Positions 1 through 9,772 of a stretch of 64,000 nt of DNA are shown here, in pieces. A program made the position numbers and the translations under genes. The notes under the pieces were generated by a model. The model had not been told where the DNA came from, searched no databases, and was given only the letters and a program-made list of their open reading frames with translations. Within the stretch, counting starts at the first letter, position 1. Every line of letters starts with the position of its first letter. The DNA is from Pseudomonas baltica (GTDB lineage Bacteria; Pseudomonadota; Gammaproteobacteria; Pseudomonadales; Pseudomonadaceae), in NCBI RefSeq assembly GCF_031880315.1, contig NZ_CP134771.1:372001-436000 (forward strand). The letters are read 5' to 3'.

Positions 1-1860
1 CGTGGTGGGCTTGAGCCCAAGCATTTCGGCCGCGCCCCCTTTGCCGAACAGCTTGCCGTGGCACTGCGCAAGCGCGGCCAGGGTGTTGTCGCGCTCCAAC
101 TGGCGAATCTGCTCGTCGGTGAGAATCCCCGGCGTCGCGCTGATCGCCGGACTGACGCCTGGCTGCGCGGTAACCTCCGGCAAATCGATTTTCAGGTCTC
201 GGCCCTGGGAGGTAATCAACGCCCGCTCGATGACGTTCTGCAATTCGCGAATATTGCCCGGCCACGGATAGCCCTGCAGGCGTTCCAGATCGGACTGCAA
301 CAAGCGCCTCCCCGTGAGGTTCAAGCGTCCACCGATCTGCTGGAGAAAATGCAACGCCAGCGGCGCGATATCCATGGGGCGCTCGCGCAGTGCCGGGGAC
401 TGCAGCGGGAAGACGTTCAGGCGAAAGTACAGGTCCTCGCGAAAGCGCTTGGCCTCCACCTCGTGACGCAGATTGCGATTGGTGGCAGCGACGATGCGCA
501 CATCGACCTTGCGTGTACGCTCCTCGCCGACCCGCTCGAACTGGCCCTCCTGCAACACCCGCAACAGCTTGCTTTGCAGATCCAGGGGAATCTCGCCGAT
601 CTCGTCGAGAAACAAGGTGCCGCCATCGGCCAGTTCGAAGCGCCCTACCCGGTCCCGCACCGCGCCGGTAAAGGCGCCGCGAATGTGGCCGAAGAACTCG
701 CTCTCGAACAGCTCCGCCGGTATCGCGGCGCAGTTGACCCGGATCAGCGGGTGGCCGCTACGCTTGCTGGCCTGGTGAATCGCCCGGGCAATCAGCTCCT
801 TGCCAGTGCCCGATTCGCCATGGATCAGCACGCTGGCATCAGTGGGCGCGACCACGTCGATCTGCTTGATGATCTTGAGGATCGGCTCGCTCTGGCCGAC
901 GATCTCGCGGTAGTTGTGCTCGATGTGGATTTCTTCCTGCAGGTAAGCGTTCTGTTCCTCCAGGCGTTTTTTCAGATCCTTGAGTTCATCCAGCGCGGTC
1001 TGCAGTTGCAGCTCGGTGGTGCGCCGCTCGGTGATGTCGCGAAACACTACCACCGCGCCGACGATGCGGCTGTCGGCGATCACCGGTGTGCTGGTGAATT
1101 CCACCGGGAACGAACTGCCGTCGCGGCGCCAGAACACTTCCTGACGCCCCTCGTGCACCACACCGTCGTGCACCGCGCGGTAGATCGGGCAGTCCTCGAC
1201 CGGATAGTGCGAACCGTCGGCGTGGCTGTGGTGATGGATGCGGTGGATGTTCTTGCCGATCATGTCCTTGGGCTGCCAACCGAGCATGCGCGCGCCGGCG
1301 GGGTTGACGAAAGTCGCCAGGCCCTGATTGTCAATGCTGTAGATACCGTCCCCGACCGCGCTGAGCAGCAACTGGTTGTCGCGCTCCGATTCCTGGAACA
1401 GGTTGAGGATATTGCGCCATTCCAGCAGGCCGCAGCGCATGGTCCGTGCGGTGTCGGCCTGATCGCGCTGGTACTGTTTTTCGCTGCGCTCGTGCAGCAC
1501 CAGGATGATCTGCAGCTGGCCCTTGATGCTGAGGGTGGTGGCGCTGATTTCGAGTTCGATGCGCTCGCCGCTTTTGCAGTTGCAACTGAGCCCGTCGGTC
1601 CAGCCACGGCCTTTTTCCAGTACGGCCTGACTGAACACGATGAGGTCGGCCAGTTGATGACCGAACAGCTTGCTCACGGGCAGCGCCAGCAACTCGTGGC
1701 GCGGGTAGCCAAGCAACTGGCACGCGGCGATGTTGAGATCCCCCAGGCGATCTCCATAAGGATCAAGCAGCGCGATGGCTTCACTGCAGTGTTCGAACAC
1801 CATGTGCCGTGACCCATAGGCCAGGTCCGCCCAGCCGCTGAGACAGTCATCGTCGGTCAT
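1..1860 (-). CDS. Sigma-54-dependent PAS-domain transcriptional activator (3' end cut by window)
   Basis: Bacterial enhancer-binding protein that remodels sigma-54 RNA polymerase. Reading from the ATG at 1860 the frame stays open for 620 codons to the window edge, so the C-terminus is missing, probably by about ten residues. Two PAS domains (about residues 20-130 and 160-290; the second ends FRDITERR) precede a short coiled linker and an AAA+ core. The core has Walker A GESGTGKE, the sigma-54 contact loop GAFTGA, the Walker B region FLDEIGEIP, and the arginine-finger region [10 protein letters not shown] Fis-type helix-turn-helix ([13 protein letters not shown]) lies at the cut end. GAGAA sits a few bases before the start. 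No membrane segment is evident, so it probably senses a cytoplasmic or redox signal through PAS. The target genes are probably outside the window. Family assignment is certain; the specific role is unknown. Confidence 0.93.
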   Translation of the reverse strand, partial: MTDDDCLSGWADLAYGSRHMVFEHCSEAIALLDPYGDRLGDLNIAACQLLGYPRHELLALPVSKLFGHQLADLIVFSQAVLEKGRGWTDGLSCNCKSGERIELEISATTLSIKGQLQIILVLHERSEKQYQRDQADTARTMRCGLLEWRNILNLFQESERDNQLLLSAVGDGIYSIDNQGLATFVNPAGARMLGWQPKDMIGKNIHRIHHHSHADGSHYPVEDCPIYRAVHDGVVHEGRQEVFWRRDGSSFPVEFTSTPVIADSRIVGAVVVFRDITERRTTELQLQTALDELKDLKKRLEEQNAYLQEEIHIEHNYREIVGQSEPILKIIKQIDVVAPTDASVLIHGESGTGKELIARAIHQASKRSGHPLIRVNCAAIPAELFESEFFGHIRGAFTGAVRDRVGRFELADGGTLFLDEIGEIPLDLQSKLLRVLQEGQFERVGEERTRKVDVRIVAATNRNLRHEVEAKRFREDLYFRLNVFPLQSPALRERPMDIAPLALHFLQQIGGRLNLTGRRLLQSDLERLQGYPWPGNIRELQNVIERALITSQGRDLKIDLPEVTAQPGVSPAISATPGILTDEQIRQLERDNTLAALAQCHGKLFGKGGAAEMLGLKPTT

Positions 1861-1959
1861 ACGAATTCTCGTGAAAAGCCGCTACGAAGATTCGTATTTC
1901 TACGCCGTTGCCAAGGGATTGAACAGGGGCAGATGGCGTCGCAAAAGGCGGATCAGCGA

Positions 1960-3165
1960 TCATCGCCGAGCCGGTTCACCCTCGGCCTGTTCCTCACTGA
2001 TACCCCAAAAGCCCAGCAGGCATCCCACACCACCGATGCCCAATGCGACGCACAGCGGGACCGGCGTGCCATCGGCGAAGGCGCTGACCATCCAGCTGAA
2101 GGCCATGCCGCTGGCGAACTGGACCGCCACTGCCAGGCCGACCGCAGCGCCTGCCTGGCGCTGAAACAGGGCCATCAGGCTCGCCGTGCAGTTGGCGCCG
2201 ATCAGCCCGGCGGTGGTCATGTACAGCACCACGCACACAATGATCACCGCCGGTATCGCCCAACCCAGCAAACCGGCAGCCGTGAGCGCCAGCCCTGCCA
2301 GCGCAGCGACCCAGGCGCCTACCTTGAGCATTGCCAACGGCCCGACCTGGTTGACTTGGCGCGCGTTGATCACCGAGGCCAGGATGATGCCTAGAATGTT
2401 GAGCGCGAATACCCAGGCGAAGGCGCGCGGCGAGAAGCCGAAATGCTCGATGAACACGAACGGCGACGCGGTGACAAAGGCAAAGATGCCGCCGGAAGAA
2501 AACCCCATGCACAGGATGAACGACATCGCCTGGCGATGCCCTAACACGCTCAGGTAGCCGGCGAACGCTGCGCCGACGCTCGCGCTGCGCTGCGCGGGCG
2601 CGTGGCTTTCCTTGAGCCACAGCGCGGTGGCCAGCCAGCAGATCAAGGCCAGTAGCAACAATGCCAGGAAGATGCTGCGCCAGCCGTCGATCAACACCAG
2701 CCAGGTACCGGTCATGGGCGCGACCAACGTGGCGACCATGGTAATCAGCTGCATCAACGACAATACCCGCGCCGCCTGCCCCAAAGGGAACAGATCACGT
2801 ACTACCGCACGCGCCAGCACCAAGGCCGAAGCACCGCCCAATGCCTGGACGAAACGACAGACCAGCAGCTGCTCGACGCTTTGCGTCAGCATGCACCCCA
2901 GGCTGGCGACGATGTACAACGCAATGCCGCCCAGTAACAGCGGACGGCGCCCATAGCGATCCGACAACGGCCCATAGGCCAGCATGCCCAGGCACAGGCC
3001 GCCGAGAAACACGCCGATGGTCATTTGTACCAGCGCGGCGGAACTGCCCAGCTCGCGGGCGATGGCCGGCAGGCTGGGCAGATAGGTATCGATGGACAGC
3101 GGCACGAAAGCCGCCAGCGCGGCCAACAACAGGATCAGGCGGGGCGTACCGCTTTGGGCTTGCAT
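1960..3165 (-). CDS. MFS drug-resistance transporter, Bcr/CflA family
   Basis: Twelve-helix inner-membrane proton antiporter of the Bcr/CflA subgroup, which exports drugs such as bicyclomycin or small metabolites. The protein starts with a short cytoplasmic tail, followed by PLSIDTYLPSLPAIARELG, typical of the first helix and loop of this subgroup. The MFS loop motif GPLSDRYGRRPLLLGG lies between helices 2 and 3. Length is about 401 aa, normal for the family. I chose the ATG at 3165 because GAGTGAG lies just upstream; an in-frame GTG at 3177 falls inside that purine-rich stretch and would add four residues. It is transcribed in the same direction as the sigma-54 activator downstream, 99 bp away. 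The exported substrate cannot be read from the sequence. Confidence 0.88.
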   Translation of the reverse strand: MQAQSGTPRLILLLAALAAFVPLSIDTYLPSLPAIARELGSSAALVQMTIGVFLGGLCLGMLAYGPLSDRYGRRPLLLGGIALYIVASLGCMLTQSVEQLLVCRFVQALGGASALVLARAVVRDLFPLGQAARVLSLMQLITMVATLVAPMTGTWLVLIDGWRSIFLALLLLALICWLATALWLKESHAPAQRSASVGAAFAGYLSVLGHRQAMSFILCMGFSSGGIFAFVTASPFVFIEHFGFSPRAFAWVFALNILGIILASVINARQVNQVGPLAMLKVGAWVAALAGLALTAAGLLGWAIPAVIIVCVVLYMTTAGLIGANCTASLMALFQRQAGAAVGLAVAVQFASGMAFSWMVSAFADGTPVPLCVALGIGGVGCLLGFWGISEEQAEGEPARR

Positions 3166-3270
3166 GCAATGACTCACTCGTTACGCAAAAAAGGCAATGA
3201 TAGCCCTCTAGCCTGCACGGCGGCGAGCCTCGAGTGGGACAACGTCAGGCCACCTGACTGCGTCGACCCC

Positions 3271-3351
3271 TTCGCGGCCGAACGCGCAACCTTGCTCCCA
3301 CAGGTGTACGGCTTCGCAGCTGCTTGCACTGTGGGAGGGCTCTGCCCACGA
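3271..3351. repeat. REP-like inverted pair, degenerate (family 1)
   Basis: Intergenic segment with the recurring words TTGCTCCCACAG and CTGTGGGAG arranged as an imperfect inverted pair flanked by TTCGCGG and CACGAA. The same words recur in several other intergenic gaps of this window (5382, 13774, 30409, 41765). It lies in the 187-bp gap between the Bcr/CflA gene and the aminotransferase. Typical Pseudomonas extragenic palindrome; it may help end transcription. Confidence 0.6.
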
Positions 3352-3352
3352 A

Positions 3353-4546
3353 TCAATCGATTCGCGCGATCGCCTCGGCCACCACCTTGACGTTGCCGGC
3401 ATTCAAGCCCGCCAGGCACATGCGCCCGCTGTCGATCAGATAGATGCCACATTCGCGGCGCAGATGGGCGACCTGCTCGGCGCTCAGGCCGGTGTAGCTG
3501 AACATGCCCTTCTGGCGCAGCAGATAGTCATGGCGCCCGTCCGGGAACGTGTCGCGCAGCAGTGAAGCCAACTGGGTACGCATCGCGCCGATGCGCACGC
3601 GCATCTCTTCCACCTCGGCCAGCCACTGGGTGCGCAGGGCTTCATCGTTGAGCACGATGCTGACCAGGCGAGCACCGTGGCTGGGCGGGCTGGAATAGTT
3701 GCGGCGCACGGTGGCCTTCAGCTGACCGTGGACGTTGGCCGCAACCTGGGCGCTGGCACAGACCACCGACAGCCCGCCGACGCGCTCGCCGTACAGGGAG
3801 AAAATTTTCGAGAACGAGTTGCTCACCACCAGCGTCAGGCCGGCGGCCGTCATGGCGCGGATAGCGTAGGCATCTTCCTGCATGCCGTCGCCGAAGCCCT
3901 GATAGGCGGTGTCCAGGAACGCAATCAGCTCCCGCTCGGCCAGCACCTTGATCACCTCGTCCCACTGCGCCGGCTGCAAGTCGGCGCCCGTCGGGTTGTG
4001 GCAGCAGGGATGCAGCAACACGATGCTGTGCGCCGGCAATTGCCCAAGGGCCGCGAGCATGGCGGCGAAGGCCACGCCGCCGGTGCTCGGGTCGAAGTAC
4101 GGATAGGTGTTGACCGTGAACCCGGCGCCGCCGAACAGTGCATGGTGGTTCTCCCAGGTGGGATCACTGACCCACACCTGCGACTGCGGGAAATACTGAC
4201 GCAGAAAATCCGCACCGACTTTCAGCGCCCCCGAGCCACCGACCGTCTGGATCGTTGCCACGCGGTCTTCGCGCAGCGCCGGCGATTGGTCGCCAAACAG
4301 CAAGCGTTGCACCTGCACGCAATAGTCCGTCAGCCCTTCCATCGGCAGATACAACGCCGGACGCTCACCCTGTGCGAGCAGGCGGCGATGGGCTTCGGCC
4401 ACCGACGGCAAGGTCGGAATACGGCCCTCGGCGTCGTAATACAAGCCGATGCTGAGGTTGACCTTGCTGGCGCGGGCATCGGCCTGATAGGCGTCCATCA
4501 GCGACAGGATCGGATCGCCAGCGTAGGAATTGACGTGGTCAAGCAT
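3353..4546 (-). CDS. Aromatic/aspartate amino acid aminotransferase (class I, TyrB type)
   Basis: PLP-dependent class I aminotransferase of the AspC/TyrB group, converting aromatic or dicarboxylic amino acids and 2-oxoglutarate to the 2-oxoacid and glutamate. Landmarks are the [11 protein letters not shown] cofactor loop (about residues 101-111), [11 protein letters not shown] (179-189), [11 protein letters not shown] (211-221), and the Schiff-base lysine K247 in [16 protein letters not shown] with the phosphate-binding Arg of GERVG. The ATG at 4546 gives 397 aa, the usual TyrB length, and has GGAG eight bases upstream; an in-frame ATG at 4576 lacks such a site and would overlap the upstream gene. 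It follows the YitT gene by 29 bp and is probably co-transcribed. Pseudomonads usually carry several TyrB paralogues, so the symbol is left blank. Confidence 0.9.
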   Translation of the reverse strand: MLDHVNSYAGDPILSLMDAYQADARASKVNLSIGLYYDAEGRIPTLPSVAEAHRRLLAQGERPALYLPMEGLTDYCVQVQRLLFGDQSPALREDRVATIQTVGGSGALKVGADFLRQYFPQSQVWVSDPTWENHHALFGGAGFTVNTYPYFDPSTGGVAFAAMLAALGQLPAHSIVLLHPCCHNPTGADLQPAQWDEVIKVLAERELIAFLDTAYQGFGDGMQEDAYAIRAMTAAGLTLVVSNSFSKIFSLYGERVGGLSVVCASAQVAANVHGQLKATVRRNYSSPPSHGARLVSIVLNDEALRTQWLAEVEEMRVRIGAMRTQLASLLRDTFPDGRHDYLLRQKGMFSYTGLSAEQVAHLRRECGIYLIDSGRMCLAGLNAGNVKVVAEAIARID

Positions 4547-4575
4547 ACAAATAGCTCCAGCAAGAAAGGCAGACA

Positions 4576-5187
4576 TCAGGCGTGGTACCGGCCCGAACGG
4601 TGGTTAAGCGCAATGATCAGGTTGATCAGCACGGCGCCGAGCACCGAGATGGCCAGAATCGGCCACGACACGATAGTCAACGACAGCAGCAGGATCAGCA
4701 CGTCGGCGCCCATCTGCAGCCAGCCGGCGCGCCAGCCAAAACGTGCTTGCAGGAACAGCGCAAGAATATTCAGGCCGCCTAGGCTGGCACGGTGCCGGAA
4801 AAGCACGATGAAGCCAACCCCCAGAATGATGTTGCCGATGACCGCTGCGAACAACGGCTGGATCTGCTGCAGGGTAATGAAATGCTGCACCTGATCGGAG
4901 AACAGCGACACCAGGCCGATGGCAGCGAAGGTCTTGAGGGTGAAGACCCAGCCCATGCGCCGGAACGCCAGATAATAGAACGGCAGATTGATCATGAAGA
5001 AGGTCAGGCCAAAGGCATAGCCGAACGCGTAATGCAGGTAAAGGGCGATGCCGGCGGTGCCACCGGTCATGACCCCGCCCTCGCGCGCCAGCATCAGACC
5101 GAAGGCGATCAGCAGCGTGCCAACCAGCAAGGCCATGGCGTCTTCGCCACGGCTGTGGGGATAGGGGGTGACGGTTGCAGTGGTCAT
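4576..5187 (-). CDS. YitT family (DUF161) integral membrane protein
   Basis: Hydrophobic protein of 203 aa with about five or six transmembrane helices. The first segment contains [20 protein letters not shown], the characteristic glycine-rich stretch of YitT/YpjC proteins, and a second glycine motif [14 protein letters not shown] follows in the C-terminal half. The family is thought to be made of small membrane transporters of unknown substrate. I start at the ATG at 5187 ([16 protein letters not shown]), which has GAG nearby; the frame continues upstream through an AT-rich stretch that looks like promoter DNA. The gene is just upstream of the aminotransferase on the same strand, suggesting a role with amino acids or 2-oxoacids, but this is only context. 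Confidence 0.82.
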   Translation of the reverse strand: MTTATVTPYPHSRGEDAMALLVGTLLIAFGLMLAREGGVMTGGTAGIALYLHYAFGYAFGLTFFMINLPFYYLAFRRMGWVFTLKTFAAIGLVSLFSDQVQHFITLQQIQPLFAAVIGNIILGVGFIVLFRHRASLGGLNILALFLQARFGWRAGWLQMGADVLILLLSLTIVSWPILAISVLGAVLINLIIALNHRSGRYHA

Positions 5188-5381
5188 GTGGTGCTCGACG
5201 TTGCGGGGCGGAAATCGGCGGGTCCAAAAGTCGAACGCAAAATAGCAAGAATGACGTATCCGTGTATATAAATAAGATTGAATGCACGGATCGCGCATAT
5301 ATAGGCTTTAAATAAGCCAGGTGTGCATGGCTCTGGACTGTCCACGCGGCTCTGCAAGATCTGCGGTGAAGCCACTGGCGC

Positions 5382-5466
5382 TTTCGCAGGCAAGCCTTGC
5401 TCCCACAGTGCAAGCAGCCCTGGGCCTTACACCTGTGGGAGCAAAGCTTGCTCGCGAAGAGGCCGG
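5382..5466. repeat. REP-like inverted pair (family 1) in the 5188-5534 gap
   Basis: Two inverted copies, TTCGCAGGCAAGCCTTGCTC and GAGCAAAGCTTGCTCGCGAA, separated by about 35 bases that include the CCCACAGTG/CACCTGTGGG arms. The rest of the 347-bp gap between the YitT gene and the Lrp regulator gene holds an AT-rich stretch near 5235-5310 that probably contains the promoter of the YitT-aminotransferase pair; no gene is seen. Confidence 0.8.
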
Positions 5467-5534
5467 CACAGCTTGCCCAAAACCGTAATGTTATCCATCA
5501 CCCGACGCTGTGGGAGCCTTCTCAGTGCATTTCC

Positions 5535-5993
5535 TCAGCCCGCCACCAACCCCGCTTCCTTGAGACGCTGCAGCACCACGGCGGTTTTCAAATGGCCGAT
5601 CGTGGCGCTGCCCGACAACCGGCCCATCAGCGCATTGAGCTCCACCAGCCCCGCTACCGCGACCTTCAAGGCGTAGTCGGCGTCGCCCGTGGTCTTGTAG
5701 GCATCGATGATCGCTGAGTCATGCACCACAAAGGCTTCGAACGCGGCAGAGGTCTGCGGGCTATGGCTGTTGAGGCTGACCTCGATCATCGCGACCATCT
5801 CGGTATTCATCGCCTGGGGCGCCAGCCGGGCGTGATAGCCAAGGATCAGCCCCGCCTGTTCGAGGCTCATCCGCCGACGCGAGCATTGCGAAGCCGAAAG
5901 GCCCACCATTTCGCTCAGGTCCTGATTGCTCAAGCGCCCATTGCCCTGCAACAGGGTCAGGATCTTCAGGTCGAATTCGTCAATCGCAGTCAT
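5535..5993 (-). CDS. Lrp/AsnC family transcriptional regulator
   Basis: Feast/famine regulator of 152 aa, normal length. The N-terminal winged HTH starts MTAIDEFDLKILTLLQGNGR and contains the recognition helix region VGLSASQCSRRRMSLEQAG. The C-terminal half (from about residue 65) is the RAM/ligand-binding domain with TTGDADYALKVAVAGL, the conserved glycine-aspartate turn. Start at the ATG at 5993; the open frame upstream is non-homologous. It lies in the same direction as the YitT and aminotransferase genes and next to them, so these are plausible targets together with its own promoter. Such regulators typically respond to an amino acid; the ligand is not readable. Confidence 0.9.
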   Translation of the reverse strand: MTAIDEFDLKILTLLQGNGRLSNQDLSEMVGLSASQCSRRRMSLEQAGLILGYHARLAPQAMNTEMVAMIEVSLNSHSPQTSAAFEAFVVHDSAIIDAYKTTGDADYALKVAVAGLVELNALMGRLSGSATIGHLKTAVVLQRLKEAGLVAG

Positions 5994-6393
5994 GGGTCTA
6001 CCGTTCCTCGCAAAACAGGACGCGCAGATTAACAGCTTCAAGCGGATCCATGACGTCACACCTCTAGCATGGGCTGCAGGGATTCGCACCACAGTGGCGC
6101 ACCCCAACCAAAAGTTGCGCCACGATGCAGCAGTCCGCGTGCGCCAGACCGATAGAGGGGCAAGCGCAAGAGGCACCAGCGTGCCCACTCAACTCTCTGT
6201 TTATCTGGACTTGAGGCTGCATTCGGTGAATTCTCATGCGTGACCAGCATTAATTCCCTCAGTCGCCAGTAGCGATGACAAAACTGGCAGGCAAACTGCA
6301 ATAGCTGACCAAACGATCAGGTTTTATACTGCCCTCCTCTATGGCCAGCTTGCCAACCTCATCACGTTGTCATTTCAATCACGGTGCATCGCC
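5994..6393. promoter_or_regulatory. Divergent intergenic region between the Lrp gene and hpxO
   Basis: A 400-bp divergent region. A TATACT hexamer at 6325-6330 is a reasonable minus-10 element for hpxO, 64 bp before its ATG, but no good minus-35 is seen at the right distance. The half near the Lrp gene is GC-rich without a clear motif. No small gene with a convincing ribosome site was found. Confidence 0.35.
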
Positions 6394-7587
6394 ATGTCTC
6401 TTTCTGCTTCGACCTCACAGCCTCTGGACATCGTCATCATTGGTGCCGGCATCGGCGGGCTGTCGGCGGGCATCGCCCTGCAGCAACGCGGCCACCGCGT
6501 GCGCCTGTTCGACCGGGTACCCGACCTGACACCTGCCGGCGCTGCGATTTCGGTATGGCCCAATGGCGTCAACGTCCTCGAAAAACTCGGCCTCGGCGCG
6601 GCGATCAAAGCGGCCAGTGGCGAGATGCAGAGCATGAGCTACAGCACCCACGACGGCGCGTTGCTCACCCGCTTCAGCTTGCAGCCGCTGTACGACGCGG
6701 TCGAGCAGCGGGCCTGCCCTATCGCCCGCACCGCCTTGCAGCAGATCCTCCTAGATGGCTGTGGCCGCGACAACGTCACCCTGGGCGTCAGCTGCGAAGG
6801 CGTCGAGCCCAGCGGCGACGGCATGCGGGTAAAGTTTTCCGACGGCCAGCAGATCCAGGCCGACCTGGTGGTGGCTGCCGACGGCACCCATTCGCGGCTG
6901 CGCAACTATGTCGTGGGCCATGAGGTGACACGCGATTACTGCGGCTACGTCAACTGGAACGGTCGCGTCGACGCCACCGACGACCTGGCACCTGCCACCG
7001 AGTGGACGCAGTTCGTCGGCGATCACAAGCGCGTGTCGCTGATGCCTATGGGCAACGGCCAGTTCTATTTCTTCTTCGACGTGCCCCTGCCAGCAGGCAC
7101 CCCCAATGATCGCACCCACTATCGTGACGAGCTGCGCAGTCATTTCAGCGGTTGGGCCGCGCCGGTGCAACACCTCATCGAGCGCCTGGACACCGCTATC
7201 GTCAGCCGGGTCGAAATCCACGACATGGTCCCGACATCCAGCTTCGTCAAGGGGCGTGTGGTGCTGCTCGGTGATGCCGCGCACCCCATGGCGCCGGATC
7301 TGGGTCAAGGCGGCTGTCAGGCCATGGAAGATGCCTGGGTACTTGCCCGCTGCCTGGACGCTGGCGATGTCGACGCTGCCCTCGCCCGCTACAACACCGC
7401 CCGCGCCGAGCGCACCGCGCAGATCATGCTGCGCGCCCGCGCACGCTCGCAGGTCACCCATGGCGGCGTACCGGCCGAGACGCAAGCGTGGTACGCAGAG
7501 CTGGCGCACGAAACCGGCGAACGCGTGATTGCCGGGTTGGTGAAGACGGCCACCGGTGGCGGCGAGTTGCTCAGCGATAAAGGCTGA
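6394..7587 (+). CDS. hpxO: FAD-dependent urate hydroxylase-type monooxygenase
   Basis: Group A flavoprotein monooxygenase of 397 aa. The FAD-binding GxGxxG is DIVIIGAGIGGLSAGIAL at residues about 9-26; the second FAD motif is GRVVLLGDAAHPMAPDLGQGGCQAMED. The protein follows the pattern I recall for Klebsiella HpxO along its length: AAISVWPNGV, GYVNWNG, the active-site block KRVSLMPMGNGQFYFFFDVP carrying the Arg and Tyr equivalent to HpxO Arg204 and Tyr216, and ETGERVI near the end. HpxO converts urate to 5-hydroxyisourate with NADH and O2. I use the ATG at 6394; the upstream in-frame start is a TTG. No other urate-pathway gene adjoins it, although two NodB-fold hydrolases, a fold shared with PuuE allantoinase, lie 5 kb away. 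A related aromatic hydroxylase remains possible. Confidence 0.78.
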   Translation: MSLSASTSQPLDIVIIGAGIGGLSAGIALQQRGHRVRLFDRVPDLTPAGAAISVWPNGVNVLEKLGLGAAIKAASGEMQSMSYSTHDGALLTRFSLQPLYDAVEQRACPIARTALQQILLDGCGRDNVTLGVSCEGVEPSGDGMRVKFSDGQQIQADLVVAADGTHSRLRNYVVGHEVTRDYCGYVNWNGRVDATDDLAPATEWTQFVGDHKRVSLMPMGNGQFYFFFDVPLPAGTPNDRTHYRDELRSHFSGWAAPVQHLIERLDTAIVSRVEIHDMVPTSSFVKGRVVLLGDAAHPMAPDLGQGGCQAMEDAWVLARCLDAGDVDAALARYNTARAERTAQIMLRARARSQVTHGGVPAETQAWYAELAHETGERVIAGLVKTATGGGELLSDKG

Positions 7588-7621
7588 GAATCGATGGGCA
7601 ACTGAGGCCCGGCACAGACAA

Positions 7622-7664
7622 CAAAAAACCCGCCTGGCATCACTGCCAGGCGGGTTTCTTTTCA
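7622..7664. terminator. Bidirectional intrinsic terminator between hpxO and mqo
   Basis: The sequence AAACCCGCCTGGCA, a short loop, then TGCCAGGCGGGTTT forms a long GC-rich hairpin with A residues on one side and TTTCTTTT on the other. It sits between the two convergent genes and can terminate both. Confidence 0.9.
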
Positions 7665-7683
7665 ACTCAAGGTCAGGCCGCTA

Positions 7684-9339
7684 TTACAGCGCCATGTCCT
7701 GAGCCGGTTTGCTTTCCTGCGGCTTGGCCGGCTTGGCCGGGGCCGCAGCGCCAGCAGCCGGGTAGGCAGCTGCGTCGAGCACTGGAGGCTTGTTCAGCAG
7801 CAAGACGTCGGCAGTGTAATCCCACTCCTGCTGAACACGTGCTGGCGAATCGTTGAGCTTGGTGCCGTAGCTTGGCACGATCTGATGCATCTTCTCTTGC
7901 CAGGCCGGGGTGGCTACCTGGGTTTTGAAGGCTTTTTCGAGCACGTCGATCATGATCGGCGCTGCGGTCGAAGCTCCTGGGGAAGCACCCAGCAGACCGG
8001 CGATAGAGCGGTCCTGAGAGTAGACGACCTCGGTACCCAACTTCAGCACACCGCCCTTCTCGGCATCACGCTTGATGATCTGCACGCGTTGGCCGGCTTG
8101 CCACAAGCGCCAGTCTTCCTTCTTGGCGTGCGGGAAGTACTCTTTCAGTGCGTTGAAGCGGTCGTCGTCCGACATCATCAACTGGCCTGCCAGGTACTCG
8201 ATCAGCGGGTACTGCTCCACGCCCACCTTGGTCATCGGCCACACGTTATGGGTCGTAGTGGTCGACAGCAGGTCAAGGTAAGAACCTTGCTTGAGGAACT
8301 TGGTGGAGAAGGTCGCGAATGGCCCGAACAGGATCATGCGCTTGCCATCCAGCACGCGGGTGTCCAGGTGCGGTACGGACATGGGTGGTGCGCCAGTCGA
8401 CGCGATACCGTAGGCCTTGGCCATGTGTTGCATGGCGATGTCCTGGTTATCGGTCACCAGGAACGAGCCGCCGACCGGGAAGCCGCCATATTCGCGGGCT
8501 TCAGGGATGTCCGCTTTTTGCAGCAGTTTCAACGCACCGCCGCCGGCGCCGACGAAGACGAACTTGGCATCGGTGCCGTGGGTGGTGCCGTCTTTCAGAT
8601 TTTTGTATTCGACGTGCCAGCCGCCGTCCTTGTTGCGAGTGATTTCTTCGACTTCGCTCGACAGCTTCAACGTGAAGTTAGGCTTGGTCTGCAGGTTGGC
8701 AACGTACTGGCGAGTGACTTCGCCCCAGTTCGCGTCGGTACCGAGCGGCGACCAGGTGGCGGCGATCTTCTGGTTGGGATCACGCCCTTCCATCATCAGC
8801 GGAACCCACTGTTTGATCTGCGCCTGGTCTTCGCTGTACTGCATGCCACCGAACAATGGGCTGGCTTTGAGCGCCTCGTAGCGGGCCTTGAGGAATTTGA
8901 CGTTATCGTCTCCCCACATGAAGCTCATGTGCGGAGTGGAATTGATGAAGGAGTGCGGGTTTTTCAAGACGCCCGACTTGACCTGCCAGGACAGGAATTG
9001 CCGAGTGACCTGGAACGCCTCGTTGATCTCGATCGCCTTGGCGATTTCGATCTTGCCGTCTTTACCGTAAGGGGTGTAGTTCGACTCGGCCAGGGCGGAG
9101 TGACCGGTACCGGCGTTGTTCCAGCCGTTGGAGCTTTCTTCGGCCACGGCGTCGAGACGCTCGACCATTTCCATCGTCCAGGTCGGTTCCAGCTCGTTGA
9201 GCCAGGTGCCCAGGGTGGCACTCATGATGCCGCCGCCGATCAACAGCACGTCGACCTTCTTGGCCTCTTCGGCGTGTGCCTGAATCATGCCCATCGACAG
9301 GGCGAGGCCCAGCAGAGCCTTGTTCGCTTTCTTCAACAT
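7684..9339 (-). CDS. mqo: Malate:quinone oxidoreductase
   Basis: FAD-dependent, membrane-associated malate dehydrogenase of the TCA cycle that passes electrons to quinone, oxidising malate to oxaloacetate without NAD. The 551-aa protein has an N-terminal signal-like segment ([23 protein letters not shown]), the FAD motif [16 protein letters not shown], the hallmark [17 protein letters not shown], and the C-terminal family block [23 protein letters not shown]. The last about 45 residues are Pro/Ala/Lys-rich ([19 protein letters not shown]) and look like a disordered tail beyond the enzyme fold. The ATG at 9339 has GGAAA seven bases upstream. Pseudomonads often carry more than one mqo; which paralogue this is cannot be judged. 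Confidence 0.95.
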   Translation of the reverse strand: MLKKANKALLGLALSMGMIQAHAEEAKKVDVLLIGGGIMSATLGTWLNELEPTWTMEMVERLDAVAEESSNGWNNAGTGHSALAESNYTPYGKDGKIEIAKAIEINEAFQVTRQFLSWQVKSGVLKNPHSFINSTPHMSFMWGDDNVKFLKARYEALKASPLFGGMQYSEDQAQIKQWVPLMMEGRDPNQKIAATWSPLGTDANWGEVTRQYVANLQTKPNFTLKLSSEVEEITRNKDGGWHVEYKNLKDGTTHGTDAKFVFVGAGGGALKLLQKADIPEAREYGGFPVGGSFLVTDNQDIAMQHMAKAYGIASTGAPPMSVPHLDTRVLDGKRMILFGPFATFSTKFLKQGSYLDLLSTTTTHNVWPMTKVGVEQYPLIEYLAGQLMMSDDDRFNALKEYFPHAKKEDWRLWQAGQRVQIIKRDAEKGGVLKLGTEVVYSQDRSIAGLLGASPGASTAAPIMIDVLEKAFKTQVATPAWQEKMHQIVPSYGTKLNDSPARVQQEWDYTADVLLLNKPPVLDAAAYPAAGAAAPAKPAKPQESKPAQDMAL

Positions 9340-9772
9340 ACTGTGATTTCCAGGATAGAACGTCATCCGCCCGCCCGCTGCGATCGCGTGGTTTGCTGGC
9401 TCACGGGTTGCCAGCAAAGCGGGCAATCGGCGAACAGGCGGGGTGGACATACAAGGCCGATAAAAACTGCATCGTCCTCACTCTCATGCCCCCTGCGCTG
9501 ACTTCTTGTAGGTTGTCTTCAGCTACTTGAGAAACAATGAATGGCTGGCCCTGCTTCGGGGCGCACAACATGAACTTACTGAAGCAATTGTAAAATTTGG
9601 GCGCACATTAGCGGCTTCGCCAGAGCATTGCAATGCTGGGGTGCGTCTAATTGCCACTAGTCGAGGAGTGGGCTGAAACGGTTGCGCGATTTGACTGTCG
9701 CGATGACCATCTAACGGCCGCGTGGAGCAGATCTTTAGGGCTCCCTTGACCAGAGGCCAGGTGCATTGCCAG
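9340..9772. other. Non-coding region upstream of mqo (433 bp)
   Basis: The part next to mqo must hold its promoter. The remainder, 9500-9770, has lower GC content in places (for example AATTGTAAAATTTGGG near 9585) but no ORF with a ribosome site and no clear hairpin. It also forms the downstream flank of the binding-protein gene that ends at 9773. Confidence 0.4.

Noticed and set aside
58..1812. Long plus-strand open frame of 584 codons opposite the sigma-54 activator
   Set aside because: The minus strand encodes an unbroken protein with all AAA+ and PAS landmarks; the opposite frame is a GC-rich mirror with no domain.
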